Part shown: positions 8,671 through 17,747 of the stretch, piece by piece | How positions within the stretch are numbered: the stretch's first letter is position 1 | How the letters are laid out: every line of letters starts with the position of its first letter | DNA from: CAYVBJ01 sp964449075 | Lineage (GTDB): Bacteria; Bacteroidota; Rhodothermia; Balneolales; Balneolaceae | Direction: 5' to 3' | Length of the DNA: 64,000 bases | Assembly (NCBI GenBank): GCA_964449075.1 | Contig: CAYVBJ010000016.1 | Coordinates: 4,819 to 68,818 of the forward strand | The notes under the pieces: model-generated | Database searches by the model: none | Told to the model about the DNA's origin: nothing | The model's input: the letters and a program-made list of their open reading frames with translations, nothing else | Translations under genes and position numbers: made by a program

Positions 8671-10674
8671 ATGGATTCAGTGTATAAAATTTTAGGGATT
8701 ATTTTTTTACCGCTTTTTTTGGCAGTTTCGTTACAGGCTCAGGACCAAAATAATATCACCATCAAAATTGAGCCTGAAAATGTTAGTCTCCAGGTGGGAG
8801 AAGAAGTTCAGCTTAACGGGAAAGCATATGCAGCTGACGGCACTGTATTATCTGATTCCCTGTTATATTTCTCAAGGGCACGACAGTCACTTGCTGTTAC
8901 AAGAGAGGGACAGCTCAAAGCCATGCAGCCCGGCAGTTACTCTGTTATTGCAATTTACATGGACGCAAATAATAACAGGATCATGGATTCATTTCCGGTA
9001 GACATTGTATATCCGCCGCTAAAGAGTATCTCTCTTTTAAATGTTCCGGATAAAATGTACACGAATACGCATCTGGAAGTGGAGACAAAGGTCACGGATG
9101 AAGCAGATCTCACCCGTGAAAACGTAGAATTAACCTTTTCAGTCAACAATGATAAAGCCAGAGTGGGTTCATTTGGACTGCTTGAAGCCATGGAGCCGGG
9201 TAATACGACACTGACAGTTTCAGTAGATGATATCCGCACTACCAGGGAAATTGAAATTCTTTCCAACCCGGTTGCTTCTGTAGAAATCCAAAACAGTGAC
9301 ACTGAAATTCGAACGGGGGATGTAATTCGCGTCAATGCGAAAGCTTTAGACAACCGGAGCATGGAACTGAATGATGTACCGGTAACTTATTCATTTACCT
9401 CGCGGCCTCATGACAATCTTGGCAATGCAGCACCGGCACAAATTGCTGAAGACGGACGATTTGTTGCAAATGAACCCGGATTTTATACACTGATTGCAAA
9501 GAGCGGAAACGAAACAGCCAGGCAGACGATCAGGGTGGAACCGAGAAATGTAGAGCGCCGCCTTGAACTTGTAGGGCACGGAGCGGTTCTGGATGTACAC
9601 ACCTCCGATCTTTGGGTATGGGAAGGTGTTGATGGCCGCGATTATGCCATCACAGGAACCTGGGGAGCCAATGGTGCAGCCTATTTCTGGGATGTAACCG
9701 ATCCTTCGAACATGACACCAATTGATACGGTTGTGGTGGATGCCCGTACAGTGAATGATGTAAAGATATCTGAAGATGGAACGCTTGCAGTTATCACAAG
9801 AGAAGGTGCTTCTGACAGGCGAAATGGAATTGTTATTCTGGATGTCAGGAATCCGCGAAATGTAGAGGTGATATCTGAATATGATGAAAATCTTACCGGT
9901 GGTGTGCACAACGTATTTCTCTATGAAGATCATGTATATGCCGTAAACAATGGCCGCCGCTATGATATCATCAATATTGAAGATCCTGCTAACCCTTACA
10001 CGGTAAGCAGATTTGAACTTGACACTCCCGGTCATTCTATTCATGATGTTTGGGTGGAAGATGGAATAGCCTACTCATCAAACTGGCAGGATGGAATTGT
10101 TGTGACAGATGTTGGGAGTAACCGGAATGCCAATACGCCCGAAGGACACGAGTTTGGTGTAGGGTCCCCCGAAAATCCTGTTAAACTTGGACAGTATGCC
10201 TACCCGAACGGGTGGAATCATGCTGCATTCCCGTTTAAAAGTGAATCGACCGGTGATTTTTATGTAATAGGCGGTGATGAAGCATTTCCAAATGGTCTTC
10301 CAACACGCACCAACCCGGTTAAGCCTGCCGGATGGATTCATTTTGTAAAATTTGATGGCTGGGAAAACCCTGATGAAGTGGCGCGATACCAGGTTCCTGA
10401 AGCCGGAACACACAACATGTGGGTAAAAGGTGATACACTTTATGTTGCCTATTATAACGCCGGTCTGAGAATCGTTGATATCTCCGGTGAGCTGATGGGT
10501 AACCTGTACGACCAGGGTCGGGAAATTGCAAGATTTGAGCCCAATCACCCGGATGCATTGATTCCGAATACGCCTTTCTCCTGGGGGCCGCAGCCGTATA
10601 AAGGCCATATTTTTGTTTCGGACTGGAATTCCGGTCTTTGGGCTTTTAAACTGGTTGAAGAAGAAGAACTTTAA
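8671..10674 (+). CDS. Secreted Ig-like (Big_2) plus LVIVD beta-propeller protein
   Basis: A 667-residue protein with a signal peptide (ends near LQAQ, residue 24). Residues about 28-295 form three Ig-like modules of the Big_2 kind, each opening with phrases such as VSLQVGEEVQLNGKAYAADGT or TEIRTGDVIRVNAKA. Residues about 300-660 form a beta-propeller of LVIVD-type repeats, seen as WDVTDPSNMTPID, LDVRNPRNVEVI, INIEDPANPYTV and VDISGEL. The family is usually a surface or periplasmic binding protein of unknown ligand. A second beta-propeller gene starts 26 bp downstream, so the two are probably co-transcribed. Confidence 0.8.
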   Translation: MDSVYKILGIIFLPLFLAVSLQAQDQNNITIKIEPENVSLQVGEEVQLNGKAYAADGTVLSDSLLYFSRARQSLAVTREGQLKAMQPGSYSVIAIYMDANNNRIMDSFPVDIVYPPLKSISLLNVPDKMYTNTHLEVETKVTDEADLTRENVELTFSVNNDKARVGSFGLLEAMEPGNTTLTVSVDDIRTTREIEILSNPVASVEIQNSDTEIRTGDVIRVNAKALDNRSMELNDVPVTYSFTSRPHDNLGNAAPAQIAEDGRFVANEPGFYTLIAKSGNETARQTIRVEPRNVERRLELVGHGAVLDVHTSDLWVWEGVDGRDYAITGTWGANGAAYFWDVTDPSNMTPIDTVVVDARTVNDVKISEDGTLAVITREGASDRRNGIVILDVRNPRNVEVISEYDENLTGGVHNVFLYEDHVYAVNNGRRYDIINIEDPANPYTVSRFELDTPGHSIHDVWVEDGIAYSSNWQDGIVVTDVGSNRNANTPEGHEFGVGSPENPVKLGQYAYPNGWNHAAFPFKSESTGDFYVIGGDEAFPNGLPTRTNPVKPAGWIHFVKFDGWENPDEVARYQVPEAGTHNMWVKGDTLYVAYYNAGLRIVDISGELMGNLYDQGREIARFEPNHPDALIPNTPFSWGPQPYKGHIFVSDWNSGLWAFKLVEEEEL

Positions 10675-10700
10675 TTTGAACCTTTTGATAATTTAGTATC

Positions 10701-11825
10701 ATGCGAAAAAGTATAACACTTTCTATTCTGATTTTATTGATATCCGGCGGGTTTCAGTTGGCTGCTTCTCAAACCTATTACATATATGCAGCTGCTGAGT
10801 CGGAAGATGAAATCTCACTAATTTCATTTGATGCATCATCTAATAACGGTGAAGTTGTCAAAAACATTGAGGTTGGTGAATTTCCGACGGAAACAGAGGG
10901 TCCTCACGGTATGCGAATGGGCCCGGATGACGGTTACTGGTACTATACACTTGCTCACGGTATTCCTTACGGTTATCTCTATAAATACAAAGCAGGCACG
11001 GATGAAAAAGTTGAACGTGTTCAGCTGGGTATGTTTCCTGCAACGTTTGATTACTCTCCGGTTACCGGATGGTTCTACATTGTTAATTTTGACCTTCACG
11101 GAGATCATGTACCGAGTACGGTTTCTGTAGTAGATCCGGTTGAGATGGTTGAAATTGAACAGATTGAGACCGGGGTGATGCCGCACGGAGCCCGTATTTC
11201 TCCGGATGGTCTCAAGATGTACCATGCATCCATGATGACGGATGAAGTGATTGTACTAAATACTGTGACGCTTGAAATTGAAAAGAGAATATCTCTTTCT
11301 GAAGAGAAACATCAGATGAGCAATCATGACCATGACACTATGATGCATTCATCAGATGACTCCGGAAGTGGAAGTATGGATCACAATCCGGTTGCAAAGC
11401 CTACCTGGGTACACCCTCACCCGAGCAAGCCTTATATCTATGCAGCTGGAAACGGAAATGATACAATCTATGAAATCAGTACTGATAGCTGGGAAATCAC
11501 GAATGAATGGAAAACGGACAAAGGTCCCTACAACCTGGAAATAACTGCCGACGGGAAATTGCTTGTTGTTACTTATAAAGGAGCCGGACGAACAGGTATT
11601 TGGGATATTGAAAGCGGAGAAGAGCTTGCGAATCTCGAAAACAGCCGAAAAGTGACTCACGGAGTTGTAATCAGCCCGGACAACCGTTATGCCTTTGTAA
11701 CTGTTGAAGGGATCGGGGGTGAAGCCGGATCTGTGGAAATTGTTGATTTAGAGAAGCGGGAGATAGCAGATGTGGTGGAAATCGGTAAACAGGCCGGCGG
11801 AATAACATTTTGGAAGATGGAGTAA
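10701..11825 (+). CDS. Periplasmic YncE/YVTN-type beta-propeller with His/Met-rich insert
   Basis: A 374-residue protein with a signal peptide (to about LAASQ). Repeats such as ARISPDGLKMYHASMMTDEVIVLNT, LEITADGKLLVVTYKG and VVISPDNRYAFVTVEG show a seven-bladed YVTN/YncE propeller. A hydrophilic loop at about residues 203-230 (HQMSNHDHDTMMHSS... SMDHN) is rich in His, Met and Asp and breaks a blade, which suggests metal binding. It lies 26 bp after the Big_2/LVIVD gene and about 290 bp before a ZIP metal transporter on the same strand. A role in metal sensing or delivery is only an inference. The 11826-12114 intergenic stretch shows no gene. Confidence 0.75.
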   Translation: MRKSITLSILILLISGGFQLAASQTYYIYAAAESEDEISLISFDASSNNGEVVKNIEVGEFPTETEGPHGMRMGPDDGYWYYTLAHGIPYGYLYKYKAGTDEKVERVQLGMFPATFDYSPVTGWFYIVNFDLHGDHVPSTVSVVDPVEMVEIEQIETGVMPHGARISPDGLKMYHASMMTDEVIVLNTVTLEIEKRISLSEEKHQMSNHDHDTMMHSSDDSGSGSMDHNPVAKPTWVHPHPSKPYIYAAGNGNDTIYEISTDSWEITNEWKTDKGPYNLEITADGKLLVVTYKGAGRTGIWDIESGEELANLENSRKVTHGVVISPDNRYAFVTVEGIGGEAGSVEIVDLEKREIADVVEIGKQAGGITFWKME

Positions 11826-12114
11826 GTAAAGCCGTTTTTGAATCTCCGGGTGTTACACACTTAAGGGAAATCAGAGAACTTTCGCAATGGCTTTAACCTT
11901 GCCTCAAAGTATCACAAAAAAGATTACAAGAGTTAAAGATTTCATAAGCCTGTGTAATCTCAGTGCACGATCAGGAACTTCGCTTCGGTAACGGGGTGGT
12001 TTTTCTAATGATCACCTCAGACTGTATAATTTTGTTATAAATTAGCTATGACTAAAATTTTTATTTAACCAATAAAGTTCATTACATTGACTTTTTGATT
12101 TAAATAATTGCGCT

Positions 12115-12951
12115 ATGGAATTTGAAATTGTTAAAGAGTGGTTTTTTGACCTGGGTCCAATCACACAGGCCTTTATGGGTGGTCTTTTTACATGGGGACT
12201 AACAGCTCTCGGGTCTGCAATGGTATTTTTTACACGGGGTGTGGGATACAAGCTGCTTGACAGCATGCTTGGTTTTGCAGCTGGTGTAATGATCGCTGCA
12301 AGTGTATGGTCTCTTATACTTCCCGCCATAGATATGACAGAGGCTATGGGGGGAATCGGATGGATTCCCGCGGCAATCGGTTTTCTTGTCGGAGGCCTGT
12401 TCCTGAGAATTTGTGATGCTTATCTGCCGCATTTACACATAGGTCATCCAAGAACCGAAGCTGAAGGGATGGAAACCAAATGGAGAAGAGTTACTCTTCT
12501 GATCCTGGCTATCACACTTCACAACATTCCTGAAGGGCTGGCAATCGGTGTGCTGTTTGGCGCCGCGGCAACAGGAATTGATCCAACCGGTACAGCCACG
12601 GTTATGGGAGCTGTTGTTTTGGCACTTGGAATCGGGATCCAAAATTTCCCGGAAGGGCTTGCGGTCTCCATGCCGCTGAGAAGAGAAGGCGTGGGTATGG
12701 GGAAAAGTTTCAACTACGGTCAGTTGTCGGGAGTGGTTGAACCGATATCAGCGATCATCGGTGCCGCAGCGGTTATATTTGTTCAGCCTGTTCTTCCCTA
12801 TGCACTCGCGTTTGCTGCGGGGGCCATGATCTACGTGGTGGTGGAAGAACTGATTCCGGAATCCCAGCAGCACGGAAATACGGATATTGCCACGTTAGGT
12901 ACGATGATCGGATTTGTGGTAATGATGGTGCTGGACGTGGCTCTTGGATGA
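12115..12951 (+). CDS. ZIP-family metal transporter (GufA/ZupT-like)
   Basis: A 278-residue inner-membrane protein with about eight hydrophobic segments. The two metal-site helices are visible: LHNIPEGLAIG (His136, Asn137, Glu140) and IQNFPEGLAVS (Gln176, Asn177, Glu180). Gln in place of the second His is typical of the GufA branch rather than ZupT proper. ZIP proteins bring zinc, and often iron or manganese, into the cytoplasm. A loop before the first motif (PHLHIGHPRTEAE) contains histidines, as is common in this family. The stop lies 26 bp from the end of a convergent gene. Confidence 0.9.
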   Translation: MEFEIVKEWFFDLGPITQAFMGGLFTWGLTALGSAMVFFTRGVGYKLLDSMLGFAAGVMIAASVWSLILPAIDMTEAMGGIGWIPAAIGFLVGGLFLRICDAYLPHLHIGHPRTEAEGMETKWRRVTLLILAITLHNIPEGLAIGVLFGAAATGIDPTGTATVMGAVVLALGIGIQNFPEGLAVSMPLRREGVGMGKSFNYGQLSGVVEPISAIIGAAAVIFVQPVLPYALAFAAGAMIYVVVEELIPESQQHGNTDIATLGTMIGFVVMMVLDVALG

Positions 12952-12977
12952 AACAACTCATACTTCCTCCCGCCGCA

Positions 12978-13619
12978 TTACTGAATTAATTCACCGGTTT
13001 GACGAGCCTGGTAGATCAGATTTCCTTCAGTTATTGCATATATAGGTGTAACTGGCAGTCCGGCTTTTCTAAGTGCGCGGGCAGTCCAGAGATTGGAAGT
13101 ATTTGGCACATAATAGAGTCCGTAAGCTTCAAGGAAAAGGCTGTCTCCATATAGACCATCGGTAACATAAACAGCATTGTTATTGTCATCTGTTTTAATT
13201 CTTGACGCAAGGAATTCAGCCAGTTTCTCCATTCCTTTTTCAGAAATTTGAATTCTTACAATTTTACTATTTGGAAATTTTGATGAAACCGGCACATCAA
13301 ATCCGGCAATGTGCACAACGCTGGGTGTAGGCCAGAGTGCTGCATTGAGAAGTTCTGCCAGGCCCGGATCGGGATGCGGATAGTAGCCAGCATCTCCCCA
13401 TCCAAACTCAAGATAACGGGTACCCGGTAATTGCTCAATAGTTGGCAGCCAGGGTTCTACAAGTGCAGTTTCTGTAACAATTCCTACATGCCAGCCATGA
13501 CTTGTTACGTAAATAATAACAGGTCTTTCAGATTCATCTTCCGGATAGAGTTGAGAAACCGGCCCCAAACATGAAGAGAATAAAAATAGAAAAGATATCA
13601 AAAAACAGCTTGCTTTCAT
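12978..13619 (-). CDS. DUF2459 (TIGR02117-like) lipoprotein
   Basis: A 213-residue protein with a lipoprotein signal (LFLFSSC, Cys18). The remainder matches the DUF2459/TIGR02117 family: TSHGWHVGIV near residue 45, LEFGWGDAGYY near 75, a central YGDSLFLEAYGLYYVPNTSNLWTA segment and a final VTPIYAITEGNL. The family is found scattered in proteobacteria and Bacteroidota, historically noted near urease genes; no urease gene is present here. Conserved His, Cys-free core and NTC-like layout have led to suggestions of a peptidase-like fold, but no function is established. Confidence 0.85.
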   Translation of the reverse strand: MKASCFLISFLFLFSSCLGPVSQLYPEDESERPVIIYVTSHGWHVGIVTETALVEPWLPTIEQLPGTRYLEFGWGDAGYYPHPDPGLAELLNAALWPTPSVVHIAGFDVPVSSKFPNSKIVRIQISEKGMEKLAEFLASRIKTDDNNNAVYVTDGLYGDSLFLEAYGLYYVPNTSNLWTARALRKAGLPVTPIYAITEGNLIYQARQTGELIQ

Positions 13620-13799
13620 TTTACTGCTGATAGATGGAATAATTTATGATCGCTTGTAAAGTATAGTTGAGGCCACATCTGTCCAAAACGTTTCATTTAA
13701 TCCCTCGGGTTGCGATTTAACATACTCAAGTGTTCGGTATATCAGTTGCAAAGTTAAGAATTTTGACTGAAAAGAAACCCAGGGGAGTGGTTAAACACC

Positions 13800-14030
13800 A
13801 ATAGCCCGACACAAATACATGTACGGGACAGGCACCGGTTGCTCATTTTTTGAACGCGAAGCGAAACCCGGTGAAAAAATGCGATTTCAATCAAACAGAA
13901 CTCTGAATGGATTCAACAATCCAGACTTGACTGTTCAACCCACTTACGGGGTTGAAAGATTGTACGCCGAAATCCAACCCCGACTCCGTCGAGTCGGGGC
14001 TATTATTGTTAAACCCCTGTTCGGGGTTTG
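13800..14030. repeat. Cluster of REP-like hairpins
   Basis: In the 636-bp gap 13620-14255 no gene is supported. Several hairpins stand in a row: caaccc/ggggttg (13937-13954), ccccgactc-cgtc-gagtcgggg (13978-13999, 9-bp stem) and aaacccc-tgttc-ggggttt (14011-14029). The words gcccgacacaaatacatgtacggga (near 13803) and the cccctgttcgggg hairpin recur in the 61.2-62.6 kb array in slightly different form. This marks one repeat family with several sites in the window. Confidence 0.7.
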
Positions 14031-14255
14031 ACTTTTGTAATTACATAAAAATTGCCCTGAATCATTCAAAAACAGTAGTTATTAGTAGATTTTTAAATGT
14101 TCTGGACACCTTAAAAAAGGATATTGTCAAGGGCACCTGTGAGTTGAGACATACAATAATAACGGGATGAATTATCTTTCCTTATTTTGAGGTTTTAATA
14201 TTGTAATGATTGTGGTGAAATAGCAGACAACGCCCTGCTAAGTACAGCTTTTTGC

Positions 14256-15182
14256 TCAGTATTGTTTCTCTCTGTCTGCTTCAAAAAGCAGTTCTATTCC
14301 CGACAACATTCTCTTGTAATTCTCAACAATAATTTCTGCTGCATCTTCGGCGACAGTGAGAGAGGCAATATGGGGGGTGATAAGCACTTTATCCCGGCTC
14401 CATAGCGGGTGAGATTCAGGTAACGGCTCTTTTCTGAATACGTCAAGTGTTGCACTTTTAAGAATGTCCATATCAAGAGCATAGAGAAGATCTTCTTCTA
14501 CAAGATGCTCGCCCCGTGCCACATTCACAAGATGGGAGGGGGATTTTAGTTTTTTAAAGAGGCCAAGATCAAGGATATCTTCAGTTTCACTCGTTAGTGG
14601 TAAAAGACAAACGAGAATATTGGTTCTGCTCAGAAACGTATCGAGATCATTTTCCCCGTAAGATTTGGCAAAGTTGATTTTTTTTTCGGACTTAGACCAG
14701 CCGCATACATTCCAGCCATGCTCTGCAAGCATTTCAGCCACAAACATCCCGATTTCTCCCAAGCCCATCACACCGATAGTCAGATCATCCCGTTCCTTGT
14801 TTTTACGTTTTTCCCATGTTGCTGTTTTTTGATTGCGATGGTAAAAAAAAGTATGTCTGATGATATTCAGAGCATCGGTTTCTATATAATCAAACATCTG
14901 ACGGTTTAGCGAAGGAATGACAACCCGCGTAATTTTCACATTGGCAGGAACGGATTGATCGTTAATCAGATGATCCACACCGGCTCCAAGAGAAGAGATT
15001 ACCTGTAAATTTGGAAATTCCTTAAACAAATTTTGAGGATGATCCCATGCAACTGCAAAATTGACACGCTCTTTATTTTCAACCGAAGGCCAGATTTCTA
15101 TATCCAGATCACCATCCAGCGACAGCATAGCCTCCCGGACCGGCTTCATATTTTTGGTTTTTGAAACAAGAAGGATTGACAA
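14256..15182 (-). CDS. ghrA: D-2-hydroxyacid dehydrogenase, GhrA-like glyoxylate/hydroxypyruvate reductase
   Basis: A 308-residue cytoplasmic NAD(P)H-dependent reductase, close in length to E. coli GhrA (312). The Rossmann motif GVMGLGEIG lies at about residue 140. Active-site segments are NVARGEHLVEEDLL (Arg near 225), TLDVFRKEPLPESHPLW (Glu near 255) and VLITPHIAS (His near 275). The SSLGAGVDHL segment in the N-terminal half is typical of the GhrA branch. It would reduce glyoxylate or hydroxypyruvate. The downstream neighbour mnmD is 34 bp away in the same direction, through a short run of tandem aagaatta units. Substrate preference cannot be read from sequence. Confidence 0.88.
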   Translation of the reverse strand: MSILLVSKTKNMKPVREAMLSLDGDLDIEIWPSVENKERVNFAVAWDHPQNLFKEFPNLQVISSLGAGVDHLINDQSVPANVKITRVVIPSLNRQMFDYIETDALNIIRHTFFYHRNQKTATWEKRKNKERDDLTIGVMGLGEIGMFVAEMLAEHGWNVCGWSKSEKKINFAKSYGENDLDTFLSRTNILVCLLPLTSETEDILDLGLFKKLKSPSHLVNVARGEHLVEEDLLYALDMDILKSATLDVFRKEPLPESHPLWSRDKVLITPHIASLTVAEDAAEIIVENYKRMLSGIELLFEADREKQY

Positions 15183-15216
15183 AAAATAAAGAATTAAGAA
15201 TTAAGAATTAAAAAAA

Positions 15217-16002
15217 TTACTGCGAAGCCGGATCAGGCCCGAAAAAACGATCCGACAAGCGTTTTTCATTCACTCTTTTCCATCCGGGATTCTTTAACAT
15301 TTCCGGATTTTTGGATGCAACTGTCATCTCTCTTTTTCCGAGTGCTCCCGGTGCTCTTGCAACGTACCAGCCGGCTTCAGCCATAGCCGCTCTCGCTTTT
15401 GATGCTGCTCCGTAGGTTATCAGTCTGACATCAGGGCTGCTTATGGATTTTAACTTTTGAAATACCGGAACACTCCAGAGTTCCGGGTTAACATCCGGTG
15501 AAAAAGGATCATGGAAAATGTAATTTACCGGGTTCTTCGGAATAGCCGATGGCAGATCTTCAAATAATCCGATAAAGAGATGCAAAGTAAACGATTTTGA
15601 TATCTCAAACAGCTTGAGTCCGCGCTTTTGACCGGCTTTTTCAAATATTTTTTCGAGAAGATTTTCGGAAGCAGTGGTCTGCAGAAATTCACTATAATTT
15701 AGTTCTTTGGCAATTGATAACGGAATCGGATCTTTTTCAGCAGCTGTGTAATGGATTTTCGATTCAGAATTTAAAAGATCTCTGTATTCAAGCAAGAGAA
15801 TAAAATTGAGCCCGGTTCCAAATCCTGTCTCAAATAACCGGATCGTTTCACTTTTTTTCAGTGATTTCAAAATACCGGAAGTTTTGAAAAAAACATGTCG
15901 GCTTTCAGCAATGGCCCCATTCGGGTTGTGATAGTGCTGGTTAAAAGATTTTGAGAAAACAGTATGCGAACCATCTTTCGTAGGAATTATATCAAAATTC
16001 AT
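15217..16002 (-). CDS. mnmD: MnmD: tRNA (mnm5s2U34) methyltransferase
   Basis: A 261-residue stand-alone MnmD (DUF752 family), which transfers a methyl group from SAM to the aminomethyl uridine at the tRNA wobble position. The SAM motif is ETGFGTGLNFILL (about 60-72). The conserved YIFHDPFSPDVNPELWS (about 160-176) and the LITYGAASKARAAMAEAGW and GALGKREMTVA segments define the family. There is no MnmC FAD domain, the usual state in Bacteroidota. It is transcribed toward ghrA. AT-rich near-repeats (aattcaaaattcagaattaaaaatta) lie just upstream of the start. Confidence 0.92.
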   Translation of the reverse strand: MNFDIIPTKDGSHTVFSKSFNQHYHNPNGAIAESRHVFFKTSGILKSLKKSETIRLFETGFGTGLNFILLLEYRDLLNSESKIHYTAAEKDPIPLSIAKELNYSEFLQTTASENLLEKIFEKAGQKRGLKLFEISKSFTLHLFIGLFEDLPSAIPKNPVNYIFHDPFSPDVNPELWSVPVFQKLKSISSPDVRLITYGAASKARAAMAEAGWYVARAPGALGKREMTVASKNPEMLKNPGWKRVNEKRLSDRFFGPDPASQ

Positions 16003-16289
16003 AATTCAAAATTCAGAATTAAAAATTAATAAAACAGGCTTACTTTTATAATCAACCGCCTGATCTTTTTCCGTAATAGATTTTTGTGGGAATGTGAAGT
16101 TCAAAGGTTTTCATAATTTCTTACCTTACGCCTTGATTTCTAAATTTTCTTAAACAGGCCAGATGTTCTTTCATTTCGAACAAAATCACCTGTCAGAAGA
16201 TAAATTAAAATTTGTTTCAAACGTAAATAACGGAGAAAATCCGTTGAATTATTAATCAGTGAAAGCCAAAAAACCGGGAACGTTCAAGT

Positions 16290-17486
16290 ATGCAAAATAT
16301 AGAACAGATTTTAAAAGATAAGGCCGAAAAGCATTTCGACTATATGGTTCAGGTTCGCAGGCATCTGCACAGAAACCCGGAGATCAGTTATAAAGAGCAC
16401 GACACAACTGAATTCATCCTGGATGAGCTGAATAAAATGGGCATCCCTGCCGACAGGCCGCTTGCAACCGGTTGTGTTGGTATATTAAATGGCAATGGTG
16501 AACGTGAAGATGGGGTGATTGCTTTAAGGGCTGATATCGATGCGCTGGCGATGGAGGAAGAGGGTGATCATAAAAAAGATTTTATGTCAGAAAGACCGGG
16601 AGCAGCACACTGTTGCGGCCATGACGGGCATACCGCCATATTGCTTGGCACAGCAAAGATACTTTCAGAACTTAAGGATCAGATTAAAGGGAAAATCGTT
16701 TTTATATTTCAGCCGGGAGAGGAGACACTGCCCGGGGGTGGCAGACTTTTGAGTGAAACCGGCTATCTGCAGGATCAGGGAGTCCGGGAAATTTATGGGT
16801 TACATGGAAATCCAAACTATAAACCTGGACAGGTAGCGGTAAAACCGGGCCCACTGATGGCCCGGCCCGATGAGTTTGAAATAGAAATACTTGGAAAAGG
16901 GGGGCACGCTGCCGCTCCGCATGAAGCAGTTGATCCAATTGTACTATCGGCCCAGATCGTTAATGCATTTCAATCTATTGTAAGCAGGAGTATTAATCCG
17001 ACGGAACCGGCTGTTGTAACCATCGGCAGGATTACAGGCGGTACAACCTACAATGTAATTCCTGCTAAGGTGAGTATGATAGGTACAGTCCGAACTTTTT
17101 CGCAAGTTACGGCTCATATAATCCGGGATCGTATGGAAGCTATTGTAAAAGGAATCACTGAACAGGCAGGCGGATCCTATAAATTTCAGTTCAATGAAGG
17201 GTACCCTGCAGTGGTGAATGATGAAGAGGTAACGGAAAAATTTATAGTGAAAGCAAAGAAGATGGCAGGAAACGGGAATGTTCTTGAAATCGAAAAACCT
17301 GTGATGGCCGGTGAAGATTTTGCATTTTATCAGCAGCACTTTCCGGGCACATTTTTCTTTTTGGGATGTGGGAGCGAGGAGACGGGATCAGTGTGGAGCT
17401 GGCATCATCCGAAATATAACATAGATGAAAAATGCTTTTTAACCGGGGCATCACTCATGTCATCACTTGCACTTACTTTCGAATAG
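16290..17486 (+). CDS. M20-family amidohydrolase (N-acyl amino acid / hippurate hydrolase type)
   Basis: A 398-residue cytoplasmic metal-dependent hydrolase of the M20D amidohydrolase branch. It opens with RRHLHRNPEISYKEHDT. Metal-site motifs are ALRADIDALAMEE (about 80-92), AHCCGHDGHTAILLG (Cys-Gly-His-Asp-Gly-His, about 108-122) and PGEETLPGGG (about 144). KGGHAAAPHEAVDP (about 207) belongs to the dimerisation lid and a final His lies in WSWHHPKYNIDE. These enzymes release amino acids from N-acyl conjugates. No operon partner is evident. No signal peptide. Confidence 0.92.
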   Translation: MQNIEQILKDKAEKHFDYMVQVRRHLHRNPEISYKEHDTTEFILDELNKMGIPADRPLATGCVGILNGNGEREDGVIALRADIDALAMEEEGDHKKDFMSERPGAAHCCGHDGHTAILLGTAKILSELKDQIKGKIVFIFQPGEETLPGGGRLLSETGYLQDQGVREIYGLHGNPNYKPGQVAVKPGPLMARPDEFEIEILGKGGHAAAPHEAVDPIVLSAQIVNAFQSIVSRSINPTEPAVVTIGRITGGTTYNVIPAKVSMIGTVRTFSQVTAHIIRDRMEAIVKGITEQAGGSYKFQFNEGYPAVVNDEEVTEKFIVKAKKMAGNGNVLEIEKPVMAGEDFAFYQQHFPGTFFFLGCGSEETGSVWSWHHPKYNIDEKCFLTGASLMSSLALTFE

Positions 17487-17747
17487 TGTGCATCATTTAC
17501 AGGCTGTACCTCCGTATTATATTCTTCAAAAGTCAGTTATTCTGCAGAGTGCACACTAACTATCCAATTCTTGTTTTTTTTGTTAAAATACTAGAATCAG
17601 GTAGTTATATGAACCATGAAAGACAGTTCAAGAGAAACAATTTCCTTTTCATTTAATTTAAGATTACAATGGAATAAATTTAGAAACATTTGTTTTTTTA
17701 TTTAATTAATTCCCTAAGTTTAGATTACATACATCAATACCGTCATT

